Origin: Nitrosospira multiformis
Lineage (GTDB): Bacteria > Pseudomonadota > Gammaproteobacteria > Burkholderiales > Nitrosomonadaceae
Direction: 5' to 3'
NCBI RefSeq assembly: GCF_003050865.1
Contig: NZ_QAOK01000006.1
Location: 62,001-126,000, forward strand
DNA: 64,000 bases
A program made the position numbers and the translations under genes. How positions within the stretch are numbered: position 1 is the first letter of the stretch; each line of letters opens with the position of its first letter. Below the pieces are notes generated by a model, which made no database searches, was not told where the DNA came from, and saw nothing but the letters and a program-made list of their open reading frames with translations. Positions 39,385 through 49,771 of the stretch are shown in pieces.

Positions 39385-40239
39385 ATGACGGGCTATGCCG
39401 TGGTCGCAAAGGAACTTCCACAAGGATCGCTGAATCTGGAGATTCGTTCGGTCAACAGCCGTTATCTCGATATCCAGTTTCGCCTTCCCGATGAATTCCG
39501 GCAGCTGGAAGCCGCAATGCGCGAATTTCTGACTGCCCGCCTCAAGCGTGGAAAAATCGAGTGCCGCGTCAGTTTTTCCCGGATTACAGCCGCGGAAAAT
39601 TTGCAGCATATTAATGCGGATTTGTTGCAAAAATTGCTGGAACTGGACCGTACCGTCAGAGCGGTACTGCCCGAGGCTCGGGGCCTGGCGGTGGCAGATG
39701 TCCTTCGTTGGCCCGGAATATTGGGTACGGAATCCTCCTCCGCGGAGAACCTTTTCGGACCGTACATGGAGTTGCTGGGTGCGGCACTGGACGAACTGAC
39801 CGCTGCCCGTGGTCGTGAAGGTGCAAAACTCAAAGCGATATTGCTGGAACGCCTGGGCAATATGCGTCGACTCGCCTCCGAAGTCAGTCCACGCATTCCT
39901 GCTTTACTGGCGACATTTCAGGAAAAGCTCAAAGCCCGGCTGTGTGAAGCCATGATAAATTGTGATGACGAGCGCATCCGTCAGGAACTGACATTGTTCG
40001 CCAGCAAGATCGATGTGGATGAGGAATTGTCGCGCCTTCAGGCGCACTTCGACGAAGTAGAGCGCGTTCTGGAGAAAGGCGGAGCGATCGGCAAGCGGCT
40101 GGATTTCCTGATGCAGGAACTCAACCGGGAGGCCAATACCATTGGCGCGAAGTCTGTGGATGCGGAAGTATCGAAAATTTCAGTGGAACTCAAGGTATTG
40201 ATCGAGCAAATGCGGGAACAGGCGCAGAATATCGAATAG
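39385..40239 (+). CDS. yicC: YicC family endoribonuclease-like protein
   Basis: About 284 residues beginning MTGYAVVAKELPQGSLNLEI, the conserved YicC start, with RSVNSRYLDIQFRLP. The C-terminal DUF1732 has KRLDFLMQELNREANTIGAKS. Since homologues have a few residues before MTGYA, one of the upstream in-frame GTG codons (39346, 39358) may be the true start. YicC has been linked to RNA turnover. Confidence 0.92.
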   Translation: MTGYAVVAKELPQGSLNLEIRSVNSRYLDIQFRLPDEFRQLEAAMREFLTARLKRGKIECRVSFSRITAAENLQHINADLLQKLLELDRTVRAVLPEARGLAVADVLRWPGILGTESSSAENLFGPYMELLGAALDELTAARGREGAKLKAILLERLGNMRRLASEVSPRIPALLATFQEKLKARLCEAMINCDDERIRQELTLFASKIDVDEELSRLQAHFDEVERVLEKGGAIGKRLDFLMQELNREANTIGAKSVDAEVSKISVELKVLIEQMREQAQNIE

Positions 40240-40394
40240 CTGCAGGAAAATCGGCAGGTGAATGTATAAATAATTTTGGCGTTTATGTTTTTTGCCGCTT
40301 CAGCACGCAAATAGCCATCGTCTTGAATTGAAAACGGGAGTACCCGATTTACCGGTTATTATTGGAATTATTGGATGATAATGTGTAAATTCTC

Positions 40395-40835
40395 ATGAGT
40401 GATTCCCTGCATCTCGTCTGTCCTCATTGTCACTCGATTAACCGTGTCCCCACTGCGCGCTTCGGCGAGCAGCCTAATTGCGGACAATGTCACCAGCCGA
40501 TATTCGCCGGCCAGCCGTTGGAATTAACCGATTCAACCTTCGCGCGCTACATTAATAAAAACGATGTTCCGGTTCTGGTCGATTTCTGGGCGCCTTGGTG
40601 TGGGCCCTGCAAAATGATGGCGCCGGCCTTCAAAGAAGCGGCGACTCTGCTTGAGCCTCATGTTCGCCTCGCGAAGGTAAATACCGATATTGAGCAAACG
40701 GTCGGCGCACAGTATCTCATTCGCAGTATTCCCACCCTGATCCTGTTCAAGGGCGGTCGAGAGCTGGCGCGACAGGCGGGCGCAATGACCACACGGGATA
40801 TCGTGCGCTGGACGCGATCCCAGGCTTTGGACTAG
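40395..40835 (+). CDS. trxC: Thioredoxin 2
   Basis: A 146-residue TrxC. The N-terminal zinc finger uses C9, C12, C29 and C32 (CPHC and CGQC), and the thioredoxin active site WCGPC is at 68-72. The protein is a cytoplasmic disulfide reductase associated with oxidative stress. The zinc domain separates it from TrxA. Confidence 0.95.
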   Translation: MSDSLHLVCPHCHSINRVPTARFGEQPNCGQCHQPIFAGQPLELTDSTFARYINKNDVPVLVDFWAPWCGPCKMMAPAFKEAATLLEPHVRLAKVNTDIEQTVGAQYLIRSIPTLILFKGGRELARQAGAMTTRDIVRWTRSQALD

Positions 40836-40984
40836 TTGAAGGGTAGAAAGAGTAGAGGTGAAATCCTGAAACTCGTTGAGTTGTGGAAGCTGTTACACTC
40901 TAGCTTTGACTCTTTGACCGGTGGGAAGTCACCGGAAAGAGCGCGAGCTCAATCGTAAAAACAAAAAAGCTGTAACACACCTAT

Positions 40985-41005
40985 TGCTGAAGAGGAATTT
41001 CAGCA
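40985..41005 (+). promoter_or_regulatory. Perfect 7-bp hairpin immediately upstream of gmk
   Basis: TGCTGAA and TTCAGCA form a perfect 7-bp stem around the 7-nt loop GAGGAAT, ending 10 bp before the gmk ATG. The loop holds an AGGA-like sequence and the 3' arm runs into CAGG, the nearest plausible ribosome-binding site. It may modulate gmk translation. Confidence 0.4.
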
Positions 41006-41015
41006 GGTCGAATCA

Positions 41016-41648
41016 ATGACTACAACGCCAGGTACTCTATATATCATCAGCGCGCCGTCAGGAGCTGGCAAGACCAGCCTGGTCAAGGCCCTGCTGCAAG
41101 CGAATATCGATCTCAGCCTGTCCATTTCATATACCTCACGGCAGCCCCGTCCCGAAGAAATCGAAGGACGCGATTATCATTTCGTCACGCGTCAAGTATT
41201 CGAGCAGAAACTGCAAGAGGACGAGTTCCTGGAAAGCGCGGAACTCTATGGGAATTTCTACGGCACCTCGAAAAAGTGGATTAATGAAACCATGATGTCG
41301 GGACGGGACATTCTGCTGGAGATAGACAGCCAGGGCGCGCGTCAGGTGCGTGCGGTTTTCCCCGCAGCGGTGGGCATTTTTGTTCTGCCGCCATCACTCG
41401 AAGTGCTGGAAATGCGCTTGCGCCATCGAGCCCAGGACAGCCTCGAAGCGATCAGCCGCCGTCTGGCGGCGGCGCGCGAGGAGTTGAGTCATGCGGGGGA
41501 GTATAATTACATCATCATCAACGACAAGCTGGACAGGGCGTTGCAGGACCTGAAATGTATTGTACAGGTGGAGCGCCTGAAAACGGCGAAGCAGCTTGTC
41601 CGTCACCATGGCCTGCTGGCACAACTCACCCGCACGTCCGTTTTATAA
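41016..41648 (+). CDS. gmk: Guanylate kinase
   Basis: A 210-residue kinase converting GMP to GDP. The P-loop SAPSGAGKTS is at residues 12-21, and GMP-binding SYTSRQPRPEEIEGRDYHFV follows. gmk-rpoZ-spoT is a conserved order tying GTP synthesis, RNA polymerase omega and ppGpp metabolism together. Confidence 0.96.
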   Translation: MTTTPGTLYIISAPSGAGKTSLVKALLQANIDLSLSISYTSRQPRPEEIEGRDYHFVTRQVFEQKLQEDEFLESAELYGNFYGTSKKWINETMMSGRDILLEIDSQGARQVRAVFPAAVGIFVLPPSLEVLEMRLRHRAQDSLEAISRRLAAAREELSHAGEYNYIIINDKLDRALQDLKCIVQVERLKTAKQLVRHHGLLAQLTRTSVL

Positions 41649-41782
41649 ACCGGACAAGCACGCGGACATCTCCGCTTCCTCATCCTCTCCCAGAGTTTTA
41701 TAGAACCATCATTGGGAGCAACGGCATGCGCCTTTGCCGCAAAAGTGACGTGCAAAATGAAGTGCTTGGAATGTCCTCCGGG

Positions 41783-41812
41783 TTGCCTTTCCACAACCAG
41801 ACACTCTATACT
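41783..41812 (+). promoter_or_regulatory. Candidate sigma-70 promoter for rpoZ-spoT
   Basis: TTGCCT (41783-41788) and TATACT (41807-41812) are 18 bp apart, and the rpoZ ATG follows 31 bp later. This suggests that rpoZ and spoT can be expressed independently of gmk. Confidence 0.5.
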
Positions 41813-41843
41813 GTAATTTCCTTATATCCTGGTAAAGGAAATC

Positions 41844-42050
41844 ATGGCGCGCATCACTGTTGACGATTGTCTGAAAAGAATTCCCAATCGCTTCGATATG
41901 ACCCTCGTTGCAACCATTCGGGCGCGACAACTTTCAGTTGGCGGAAGCCCGATGGTGGAACCGTCGCGGGATAAACCGACCGTGATTGCGCTGCGGGAAA
42001 TTTCACAAGGCCTGGTTGGAACGGATATCCTCACGACTGGCACCCTTTAG
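41844..42050 (+). CDS. rpoZ: RNA polymerase omega subunit
   Basis: A 68-residue omega protein ([20 protein letters not shown], then [15 protein letters not shown]). Omega aids core-enzyme assembly and forms part of a ppGpp site on RNA polymerase, fitting its place just before spoT. An AAAGGAAATC ribosome-binding site precedes the ATG. Confidence 0.95.
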   Translation: MARITVDDCLKRIPNRFDMTLVATIRARQLSVGGSPMVEPSRDKPTVIALREISQGLVGTDILTTGTL

Positions 42051-42169
42051 AGCGCTCGGGCGCTACCGGTGATGTAAAAAACAGGTTTTATTGCGTGACA
42101 AGCAAACTGACAATCAATCATCAAGTGAGGATACCGCTGCTATTCCGAAACGTATGTTGATGGGATGAA

Positions 42170-44332
42170 ATGAAGGAAATGACGATGCAGGCGCGAGGTC
42201 TGTCCAGTTCTTCTGCTACTTTGCCCGAGGCGAGTTTCCTTTTTCACGAACTCTCCAGCTATCTCACGCGTGAGGATGTATCTGAGCTTCAGAACGCCTA
42301 TCTCTTCAGTCAGAGTGCCCACTCGGGCCAATTCCGCCAATCCGGCGAGCCTTATATCTCTCATCCCCTCGCAGTAGCCAGCATTCTGGGCAAACTGCGC
42401 CTCGACAGTCAGACGCTGGCAGCAGCGCTGCTGCACGACGTGATGGAAGATACGCACGTTTCCAAAGCCGAGATCGGGGATCGCTTTGGCAAGTCGGTCG
42501 CGGAGCTGGTGGACGGTGTTTCCAAGCTGGACAAGATCGAATTCCAGAGCCACGCGGATGCGCAGGCGGAGAATTTCCGCAAAATGCTGCTGGCGATGGC
42601 GCGGGATGTACGCGTCATACTCATCAAACTGGCCGATCGGCTGCACAATATGCGCACGCTGGAGGCCATGCGGCCTGAGAAAAAGCGGCGCATCGCGCGT
42701 GAAACCATGGAAATCTACGCGCCTATTGCCAACCGGCTGGGACTCAACAATATCTACCACGAATTACAGGAATTAAGCTTCCGTTACCTGTATCCCAGGC
42801 GCTATCGGGTCCTGACCAACGCCACCAAAGCGGCACGCGGAAACCGCCGCGAGATGGTGTCGAAAATCCTCGATACCATGAAGCAGCGCCTGAAGACCTC
42901 AGGGTTGGATGCGGAAGTAACCGGACGCGAGAAACAGCTCTACAGCATCTACAAGAAGATGGTGGAGAAACATCTCTCGTTTTCGGAAATCCTGGACATC
43001 TATGGCTTTCGCGTCATCGTGAAGGACGTGCCTTCGTGCTACATCGCGCTGGGCGCACTGCACAGCCTCTACAACCCTATCCCCGGAAAATTCAAGGACT
43101 ACATCGCCATCCCCAAGGCCAACGGCTATCAGTCGCTGCACAGCACTCTGTGGGGACCTTACGGCACGCCGATCGAAATCCAGATCCGGACACCGGAAAT
43201 GCACCGGATTGCGGAGGCGGGCGTTGCTTCGCACTGGCTCTACAAGAGTTCCGACGCAGATCTGAACGATTTGAACATGAAAACCCATCAGTGGTTGCAG
43301 AGCCTGCTCGAAACCATGAGCGATTCCACCGATTCGCTGGAATTTCTGGAGCATATCAAGGTGGACCTGTTTCCGGGCGAGGTCTATGTCTTTACGCCCC
43401 AGGGCGAGATACTGGCGCTGCCCAAGGGGTCGACCGCAGTGGATTTCGCCTACGCGGTGCATACGGATATCGGCGACTGTTGCGTGGCAGCGAGAATTAA
43501 CGGCGAGAATGCGCCGTTGCGCACCGTGCTCAGAAGCGGGGACCGGGTGGAAATCGTGACCGCATCCCATGCCAAGCCTAATCCGGCCTGGCTGAATTAC
43601 GTGGTTACCGGCAAGGCGCGCTCGCATATCCGGCGTTTTCTCAAGACCATGCAATACGACGAATCGGCGAAACTCGGGGAGCGCCTGTTGAATCAGGCAT
43701 TCGCCACGCTCAAGGTCGATCCGCAGACGATCAGCGAGGCGCAGTGGGAAAAACTGACGCGTGAAAGCGGCGCCAAATCCAGAACCGATTTGCTGGCAGA
43801 CATGGGCTTGGGCAAGCATTTGCCGGGAGTGATTGCACGGCGGCTTGCGGCTTCACCCGGCGAATCCGCTCTCGGCGCGAGCGGGACTACGGATATCATT
43901 ACGATACTCGGCACTGAGGGAATGGCCGTCCAATTTGCCAGGTGCTGCCGGCCCATTCCCGGTGACCCGGTTATAGCGTTTATCAAGAAAGATCAGGGAC
44001 TCGTGATCCATGCCGATGACTGTCCGGCAGTGACCAAAAACAAGGGCAGTTCGGACAACTGGCTGGATGTGGCTTGGGGTAAGGATATCGACCGGCAGTT
44101 CGAAGTGGGTATCAAGCTGATGGTGGCCAATCAGCGGGGAGCACTAGCCAGGGTGGCGGCGGCCATCGCTGATGCGGATTCCAATATCGATAATGTCGCC
44201 ATGGAGGGCGATGGCACATATACCACCATGAATTTCGTCTTACAGGTACGCAACCGCCATCATCTGGCACAGGTGATTCGCAGCCTGAGGCGTATTCCCG
44301 AAGTGGCAAAGATCAGCCGCGTGAAGGAGTGA
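42170..44332 (+). CDS. spoT: Bifunctional (p)ppGpp synthetase/hydrolase (RelA/SpoT homologue)
   Basis: A 720-residue RSH protein. The hydrolase HD domain is intact (LLHDVMEDT, H89-D90), so it can degrade ppGpp. The synthetase domain (about 230-350) has YKDYIAIPKANGYQSLHS-type GKFKDYIAIPKANGYQS. TGS (about 385-445) and a C-terminal ACT domain (about 650-720) follow. The start at 42170 is chosen for MKEM; the ATG at 42185 is an alternative. It runs toward metH, 121 bp from its stop. Confidence 0.94.
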   Translation: MKEMTMQARGLSSSSATLPEASFLFHELSSYLTREDVSELQNAYLFSQSAHSGQFRQSGEPYISHPLAVASILGKLRLDSQTLAAALLHDVMEDTHVSKAEIGDRFGKSVAELVDGVSKLDKIEFQSHADAQAENFRKMLLAMARDVRVILIKLADRLHNMRTLEAMRPEKKRRIARETMEIYAPIANRLGLNNIYHELQELSFRYLYPRRYRVLTNATKAARGNRREMVSKILDTMKQRLKTSGLDAEVTGREKQLYSIYKKMVEKHLSFSEILDIYGFRVIVKDVPSCYIALGALHSLYNPIPGKFKDYIAIPKANGYQSLHSTLWGPYGTPIEIQIRTPEMHRIAEAGVASHWLYKSSDADLNDLNMKTHQWLQSLLETMSDSTDSLEFLEHIKVDLFPGEVYVFTPQGEILALPKGSTAVDFAYAVHTDIGDCCVAARINGENAPLRTVLRSGDRVEIVTASHAKPNPAWLNYVVTGKARSHIRRFLKTMQYDESAKLGERLLNQAFATLKVDPQTISEAQWEKLTRESGAKSRTDLLADMGLGKHLPGVIARRLAASPGESALGASGTTDIITILGTEGMAVQFARCCRPIPGDPVIAFIKKDQGLVIHADDCPAVTKNKGSSDNWLDVAWGKDIDRQFEVGIKLMVANQRGALARVAAAIADADSNIDNVAMEGDGTYTTMNFVLQVRNRHHLAQVIRSLRRIPEVAKISRVKE

Positions 44333-44453
44333 CAGGAACGGCAGAGCAAGCTCGCTTTCTCTCGCTTCTCTCGCCAGACGCACGTAGCTGCTCGCATCTC
44401 CTGTATGTCGCAGGCCTGGGAGCAATCTTTCCGATCAAGTACCTTTCATTCAG

Positions 44454-47400
44454 CTATCTTTCATACGCCAGGACAGGCGCCAGCCACGTCTCCGTTTCTT
44501 CCAGTGTCCAGTCCTTGCGCCTGGCGTAATCCTCCACCTGATCCTTGCCGATCTTGCCGACTGCGAAATACCTGGCTTCCGGGTGGGAAAAGTAAAAGCC
44601 TGATACTGCGGCCGTGGGTACCATGGCAAAGGATTCAGTCACGATGATGCCTGCATTTTCAGGCGCGTTCAGCATTTCAAACAAGGGGCCCTTCTCGGTA
44701 TGATCCGGACAGGCCGGGTAGCCCGGCGCGGGGCGAATTCCCTGGTATTCTTCCGCGACCAGTTGCTCATTGCTCAGGTTTTCATCCTGGACAAAGCCCC
44801 AGAATTCACGCCGTATCCGCCAGTGCATGTGCTCCGCAAAAGCTTCCGCCAGACGATCCGCCAGCGCTTTCAGGATAATTGCGCTGTAATCGTCATGCGC
44901 CTCCTCGAACACCTTTAACTTTGCCTCGATGCCCATTCCCGCGGTCACCGCGAATGCGCCAATGGTGTCGGCAATGCCGCTTTCCCTGGGAGCAATGAAA
45001 TCGGCCAGGCACAGGTTGGGCTTGCCGTCCGGTTTCATGGTTTGCTGGCGCAGGTTGTGGAAGGTCATCGCTACCCGCTGGCGGGTTTTGTCCGCATAGA
45101 TTTCGATATCATCGCTGTTGACCGTATTAGCGGAAAACAGGCCGAATACGGCATTTGCTGCAAGCCACTTCTGCTCCACGATCTTTTTCAGCATCATCTG
45201 CGCATCACGGTAGAGATTGCTGGCTGCCTCACCAACCACTTCATCTTCCAGGATGGCGGGGAAACGCCCCGACAGTTCCCATGCCTGGAAGAACGGTGTC
45301 CAGTCTATGAAGGGCACGATTTTTTCCAGGGGATAATTTCGCAAGGATCTGACACCGGTAAACCCTGGTGAAGGTGGAGTGTATGTTTCCCAATCGGTCT
45401 TGAACGCATTCTTCCGCGCGTCCGCGATCGACAGCAACGGCGCCGGTCCTTTCTTGTTCTTATGCTGCGCCCGCACTCTCTCGTACTCGACCTGGATTTT
45501 TTGAATATAGTCTGTCCGTAAATCCTCCGACAGCAGATTACTGCACACGCCGACCGCGCGGCTTGCATCCGGCACCCATACCGTAACCCCGCTGTATTTG
45601 GGCGCCACCTTCACAGCGGTATGTACCCGTGAAGTCGTCGCGCCGCCGATCAACAAGGGGATGGTAAAGCCTTCCCGCTCCATCTCCTTGGCTACGTGCG
45701 CCATTTCTTCCAGGGAGGGCGTAATCAGGCCGGACAAGCCGATCATGTCGGCATTTTCGCGTCTGGCAGTCTCCAGAATCTTGGCACTGGGGACCATCAC
45801 CCCCATGTTCACCACTTCATAATTGTTGCACTGAAGCACCACGGTGACGATATTTTTGCCAATGTCATGCACATCGCCCTTGACGGTGGCAATGACGATC
45901 TTGCCCTTGGGTTTGGAATCGCCCAGCAGCTTCTTTTCCGCCTCGATGAACGGCAGCAGGTGCGCTACCGCCTGTTTCATCACGCGCGCAGATTTCACCA
46001 CCTGGGGCAGGAACATCTTGCCTGATCCGAACAGATCACCGACGACGCTCATGCCGTTCATCAGGGGACCCTCGATCACCTGGATTGGACGTCCGCCCTG
46101 CGCGGCTATTTCCTGCCGGACTGCCTCGGTGTCTTCCACGATATAGGTGGTAATCCCCCTGACCAGGGCATGCGTCAGCCGCTCCTGTAGCGTACCGTTC
46201 CGCCACGCAAGGTCTTCGGTGCTTTCCTTGCTTTGCCCCTTGAAGCTCTCGGCAAATTCCACCAGGCGCTCGGTGGGGGTAGCCTCTCCATCTTCCGGGA
46301 GGGCACGGTTGAGCAGCACATCCTCGACCCGTTCCAGCAGGTCCTTGGGAATATCGGAATAAACACCGAGCTGCCCGGCGTTCACGATGCCCATCGTCAT
46401 CCCGGCACGAACGGCATGGTAGAGGAAGGCAGTGTGGATCGCTTCCCGCACGGGCTCATTACCGCGGAAGGAGAAGGAAACATTCGAAACGCCGCCGCTC
46501 ACCTTCGCATACGGCAGCTTTTCCTTGATGGCGCGGGTCGCTTCGATAAAATCCACGCCGTAATTATTGTGTTCTTCTATCCCGGTAGCGATTGCAAAGA
46601 TATTCGGATCAAAGATGATGTCCTCAGGGGGGAAACCAACCTGATCAACGAGAATGCGGTAGCAGCGCGCGCAAATCTCCACCTTGCGCGCCAGGGTGTC
46701 CGCCTGCCCGGTCTCGTCGAACGCCATCACGATAACCGCAGCGCCATAACGCCGCGCGAGTTTCGCATGTTCGATGAATTCGGCTTCACCTTCCTTGAGG
46801 CTGATGGAGTTGATGATAGGCTTGCCTTGCACGCACTTCAGCCCGGCTTCAATGACCGACCACTTGCTGGAATCGATCATGATCGGCACACGGCTGATAT
46901 CCGGCTCCGCAGCGACGAGATTCAGGAAAGTAACCATCGCCTTCTGCGAATCGAGCATCGCCTCGTCCATGTTGATGTCGATGATCTGCGCCCCATTCTC
47001 GACCTGGCTGCGTCCGACGCTAAGTGCTTCCGCATAGTTGTTGCCGAGTATCAGGCGGGCAAAGGCTTTCGAACCGGTGACGTTGGTCCGCTCCCCGACG
47101 TTTACAAACAGGGAGTCATCACCGATGTTGAGCGGTTCAAGACCGGAAAGACGAAGTTTCTTTGGAACATCCGGCACGGCCCGAGGCGGGATACTCCCTA
47201 CGGCGTCTGCGATCGCCTTGATATGGGCAGGCGTGGTGCCGCAGCACCCGCCGACGATATTCACAAAACCGGATTGCGCATACCCCTTGATCAACCCTGC
47301 AGTATATTCCGGGGATTCGTCATAGCCCGTCTCCGCCAGCGGATTGGGCAAGCCCGCGTTGGGGTGAGCACTCACATACACGCCTGCGACCCTGGAAAGC

Positions 47401-48185
47401 TCCTCGACGTAGGGGCGCATCAGCTCCGCCCCCAGGGCGCAGTTGAGCCCTACGGACAACGGACGGGCATGAGATACGGAGTTCCAGAATGCTTCCGGCG
47501 TCTGGCCGGAAAGCGTGCGTCCCGAAGCATCCGTTATCGTGGCCGAAATCATGATGGGAACACGCACCTGATGCGTTTCGAAATACCGGTCTATGGCAAA
47601 CAGTGCCGCTTTCGCATTGAGGGTATCGAATATGGTTTCCACCAGCAGAATATCAGCTCCGCCGTCGAGCAGGCCGCGAATGGATTCGGAATAATCCTCC
47701 ACCAGCTGGTCGAATGTGATGCCGCGGAAGCCGGGGTCGTTCACGTCGGGAGAAATCGAAGCGGTTTTGGTGGTCGGCCCCAGCACGCCCGCGACAAAGC
47801 GCGGCTTCTCGGGCGTCTTTGCTTCCATCGCTTGGGCTGCTTCCTTTGCCAGCCTGGCCCCGACAAAGTTGAGCTCATACACCAAGTCCTGCATGTGGTA
47901 GTCGCTCATCGAGGCCGCGGTGGAATTGAAAGTGTTGGTTTCGACGATGTCTGCGCCCGCCTGCAGATAGGATTCATGAATGGAACGGATCACCTGCGGC
48001 TGAGTGAGCGTCAGGAGATCGTTGTTACCTCGGAGATCATGCGGAAAATCGGCAAAGCGCTCCCCGCGATAGTCCTTTTCGCCAAGCTTGTGGCTCTGGA
48101 TCATGGTGCCCATCGCACCGTCGAGCAGCAGGATGCGGCGGGCCAGCAGGTCTTCCAGTAATTTGATTCGAGGGTGTTCGTTCAT
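44454..48185 (-). CDS. metH: Cobalamin-dependent methionine synthase
   Basis: A 1243-residue MetH from the ATG at 48185; a start at 48236 would add 17 residues. All four modules are present. The homocysteine domain has zinc ligands in VGLNCALGA and [11 protein letters not shown]. The pterin-binding domain has [20 protein letters not shown]. The B12 domain has the lower-ligand His in [11 protein letters not shown]. The SAM activation domain has [18 protein letters not shown] at the end. It methylates homocysteine with methyl-THF. No SAH or cobalamin riboswitch was recognised upstream. Confidence 0.96.
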   Translation of the reverse strand: MNEHPRIKLLEDLLARRILLLDGAMGTMIQSHKLGEKDYRGERFADFPHDLRGNNDLLTLTQPQVIRSIHESYLQAGADIVETNTFNSTAASMSDYHMQDLVYELNFVGARLAKEAAQAMEAKTPEKPRFVAGVLGPTTKTASISPDVNDPGFRGITFDQLVEDYSESIRGLLDGGADILLVETIFDTLNAKAALFAIDRYFETHQVRVPIMISATITDASGRTLSGQTPEAFWNSVSHARPLSVGLNCALGAELMRPYVEELSRVAGVYVSAHPNAGLPNPLAETGYDESPEYTAGLIKGYAQSGFVNIVGGCCGTTPAHIKAIADAVGSIPPRAVPDVPKKLRLSGLEPLNIGDDSLFVNVGERTNVTGSKAFARLILGNNYAEALSVGRSQVENGAQIIDINMDEAMLDSQKAMVTFLNLVAAEPDISRVPIMIDSSKWSVIEAGLKCVQGKPIINSISLKEGEAEFIEHAKLARRYGAAVIVMAFDETGQADTLARKVEICARCYRILVDQVGFPPEDIIFDPNIFAIATGIEEHNNYGVDFIEATRAIKEKLPYAKVSGGVSNVSFSFRGNEPVREAIHTAFLYHAVRAGMTMGIVNAGQLGVYSDIPKDLLERVEDVLLNRALPEDGEATPTERLVEFAESFKGQSKESTEDLAWRNGTLQERLTHALVRGITTYIVEDTEAVRQEIAAQGGRPIQVIEGPLMNGMSVVGDLFGSGKMFLPQVVKSARVMKQAVAHLLPFIEAEKKLLGDSKPKGKIVIATVKGDVHDIGKNIVTVVLQCNNYEVVNMGVMVPSAKILETARRENADMIGLSGLITPSLEEMAHVAKEMEREGFTIPLLIGGATTSRVHTAVKVAPKYSGVTVWVPDASRAVGVCSNLLSEDLRTDYIQKIQVEYERVRAQHKNKKGPAPLLSIADARKNAFKTDWETYTPPSPGFTGVRSLRNYPLEKIVPFIDWTPFFQAWELSGRFPAILEDEVVGEAASNLYRDAQMMLKKIVEQKWLAANAVFGLFSANTVNSDDIEIYADKTRQRVAMTFHNLRQQTMKPDGKPNLCLADFIAPRESGIADTIGAFAVTAGMGIEAKLKVFEEAHDDYSAIILKALADRLAEAFAEHMHWRIRREFWGFVQDENLSNEQLVAEEYQGIRPAPGYPACPDHTEKGPLFEMLNAPENAGIIVTESFAMVPTAAVSGFYFSHPEARYFAVGKIGKDQVEDYARRKDWTLEETETWLAPVLAYER

Positions 48186-48655
48186 GGCAATACCAGGATT
48201 CAGGTGGAGCCTGGATTCTACCATGCCCTTATCCACAGATTCCCTCCGGTTGGCTCACAAGCGACCCGCTGAGAAGCTTCTCTTGATAGCGTCAATGGCA
48301 GTTTCTGTCTGGATGAGGCGGGGCAAGATTGATTCGGATATCCAAAATCAGCAAGGGTAAGCCAAAAAATTTTGGCATAACAATTGCTCTGCTCATTTTA
48401 CTTCTCCTTTCTCTCATGTTAGAAAGGCTAACTCTTAATCAAGAGACCCTGTCCTACATCATGTTTTTTAGCGAGAGGTATACCATCTGCTAAGAATTTT
48501 TGTAGCAACAGTGGAACAGACTGGAGGAAGATTTTCAGCTGAAAAATGGCGACAAAAAAACGGATGTGCAAGATGACCCATTGCTGTCATATTTAACTCA
48601 TCTCTACATTGTGTATGGATGATCGTAAGCCGGCAAAACTACTTCATACTGGTTA
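48186..48655. other. 470-bp gap between metH and the HigA-type gene
   Basis: No convincing gene is seen. A perfect inverted repeat GCCAAAA/TTTTGGC spaced by 2 bp lies at 48361-48376, and a 12-bp palindrome GAGAAGCTTCTC lies near 48272. The sequence is AT-richer than the housekeeping genes, and this is where the accessory region begins. No toxin gene partner for the HigA-like protein was found here. Confidence 0.5.
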
Positions 48656-48976
48656 ATGACACACAAAGAGTATTCTCAAGGCACCGACAATGTGCTGGCC
48701 GATCCAGGCTTTGACGATGCGGAAGAGCTGCCTGCGAAGACGCTCCTCGCGGTCAAACTGAACGAACTGATCGACAAGCGGGGCTTAAGTCAGACTGAGT
48801 CGGCTCGCCTCACCGACATGACGCAACCGAAAGTGCCCCAGATTCGGCGCTACAAACTACGGAACATCTCGCTCGAACGCTTGATGCAGGCGTTGATGTC
48901 GCTCGACCAGCATGTTGAGGCCGTTGTTCGCCCTGCACGCCGTCCGCATGGGGCTGCCATTAAGGTGACCGCATAA
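48656..48976 (+). CDS. XRE-family HigA-like antitoxin/regulator, orphan
   Basis: A 106-residue helix-turn-helix protein. The HTH core runs from LLAVKLNELIDKRGLSQTES to MTQPKVPQIRRYKL, and ISLERLMQALMSLDQHVE follows, as in HigA2/RelB-associated XRE antitoxins. Those are normally paired with a RelE/HigB-type toxin. No toxin is present within 470 bp upstream, and the gene downstream is a nuclease. Its TAA overlaps the ATG of that nuclease (TAATG at 48974-48978). Confidence 0.85.
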   Translation: MTHKEYSQGTDNVLADPGFDDAEELPAKTLLAVKLNELIDKRGLSQTESARLTDMTQPKVPQIRRYKLRNISLERLMQALMSLDQHVEAVVRPARRPHGAAIKVTA

Positions 48977-49659
48977 TGCGACGAGACAGAATAGCTGAGC
49001 TGAGCCGGTTAGCAACTGGTCTGGCTGTCTATATCTTATGCAGCTGTTTCGCTCAAGCTGAAATATTAAGCGGTCGGGTCGTCAAGATCGCCGATGGCGA
49101 TACCCTGACAGTTCTCGATAAATCAAACCGGCAGCACAAGATAAGACTCATAGGCATCGATGCGCCTGAACGCAAGCAGCCCTTTGGCACCGTATCCCGG
49201 CAAAACCTGGCTGATCTGGTATTTGGCAAGGAAGTTGCCGTGGAGTGGCACAAGCAAGACCGCTATCAGCGTGTTTTGGGAAAAGTGCTGCTGAATGGAC
49301 AGGACGTCAACCTTAAGCAGATCAAGGCGGGGCTGGCATGGCATTACACACAGTATGACAAAGATCTGCGGCTGGCTGATAAGCGGCTTTATGCCGAGGC
49401 TCAAAAAGCAGCCGATCTCAAGGGCATTGGACTGTGGAGTGATCCGTCGCCTGTCGCACCGTGGGATTTCAGGCATAACAAGCCTGCACCGGCAGTCGCA
49501 GACGAAGGATGCGAGATCAGGCTTCCTGGATTCCGGTACAAGATCGACCCAGTCATTTGCGGGATTTGTCGGAATGCCCTCAAGTCTGTCTCCACCCTGC
49601 CCGGATTCATGGAGCTTGTGCGTCTTGCAACTCGTCCCGGTTCCGATGAGGCCAATTGA
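48976..49659 (+). CDS. Exported thermonuclease (SNase-like) protein
   Basis: A 227-residue protein with an N-terminal signal peptide (cleavage near AQA-EI, about residue 28) and a staphylococcal-nuclease OB fold: GRVVKIADGDTLTVLD, IRLIGIDAPERKQPFG and DRYQRVLGKVLL, carrying the usual Arg, Glu and Asp. The C-terminal ~55 residues add cysteines (CEIRLPGF, CGICRN) outside the SNase fold. It is likely a periplasmic or secreted nuclease. Coupling to a HigA-like gene is unusual. Confidence 0.9.
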   Translation: MRRDRIAELSRLATGLAVYILCSCFAQAEILSGRVVKIADGDTLTVLDKSNRQHKIRLIGIDAPERKQPFGTVSRQNLADLVFGKEVAVEWHKQDRYQRVLGKVLLNGQDVNLKQIKAGLAWHYTQYDKDLRLADKRLYAEAQKAADLKGIGLWSDPSPVAPWDFRHNKPAPAVADEGCEIRLPGFRYKIDPVICGICRNALKSVSTLPGFMELVRLATRPGSDEAN

Positions 49660-49771
49660 ATCGAATATCGGGAGACTGAACATTAATCTATGCGCGGACG
49701 TTTTGAGCAATCCGGAACGCGGCGGTATTTAGTCTCCCCACTCCTATTCTCACCCGCTTGCCTTGGCCATT

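Noticed and set aside
46233-48161. 642-residue plus-strand frame opposite metH
   Set aside because: Open only because of metH codon bias on the other strand; no domain, while metH is complete.
48186-48300. SAH or cobalamin riboswitch upstream of metH
   Set aside because: I looked for the conserved cores and did not find them; only short hairpins are present.
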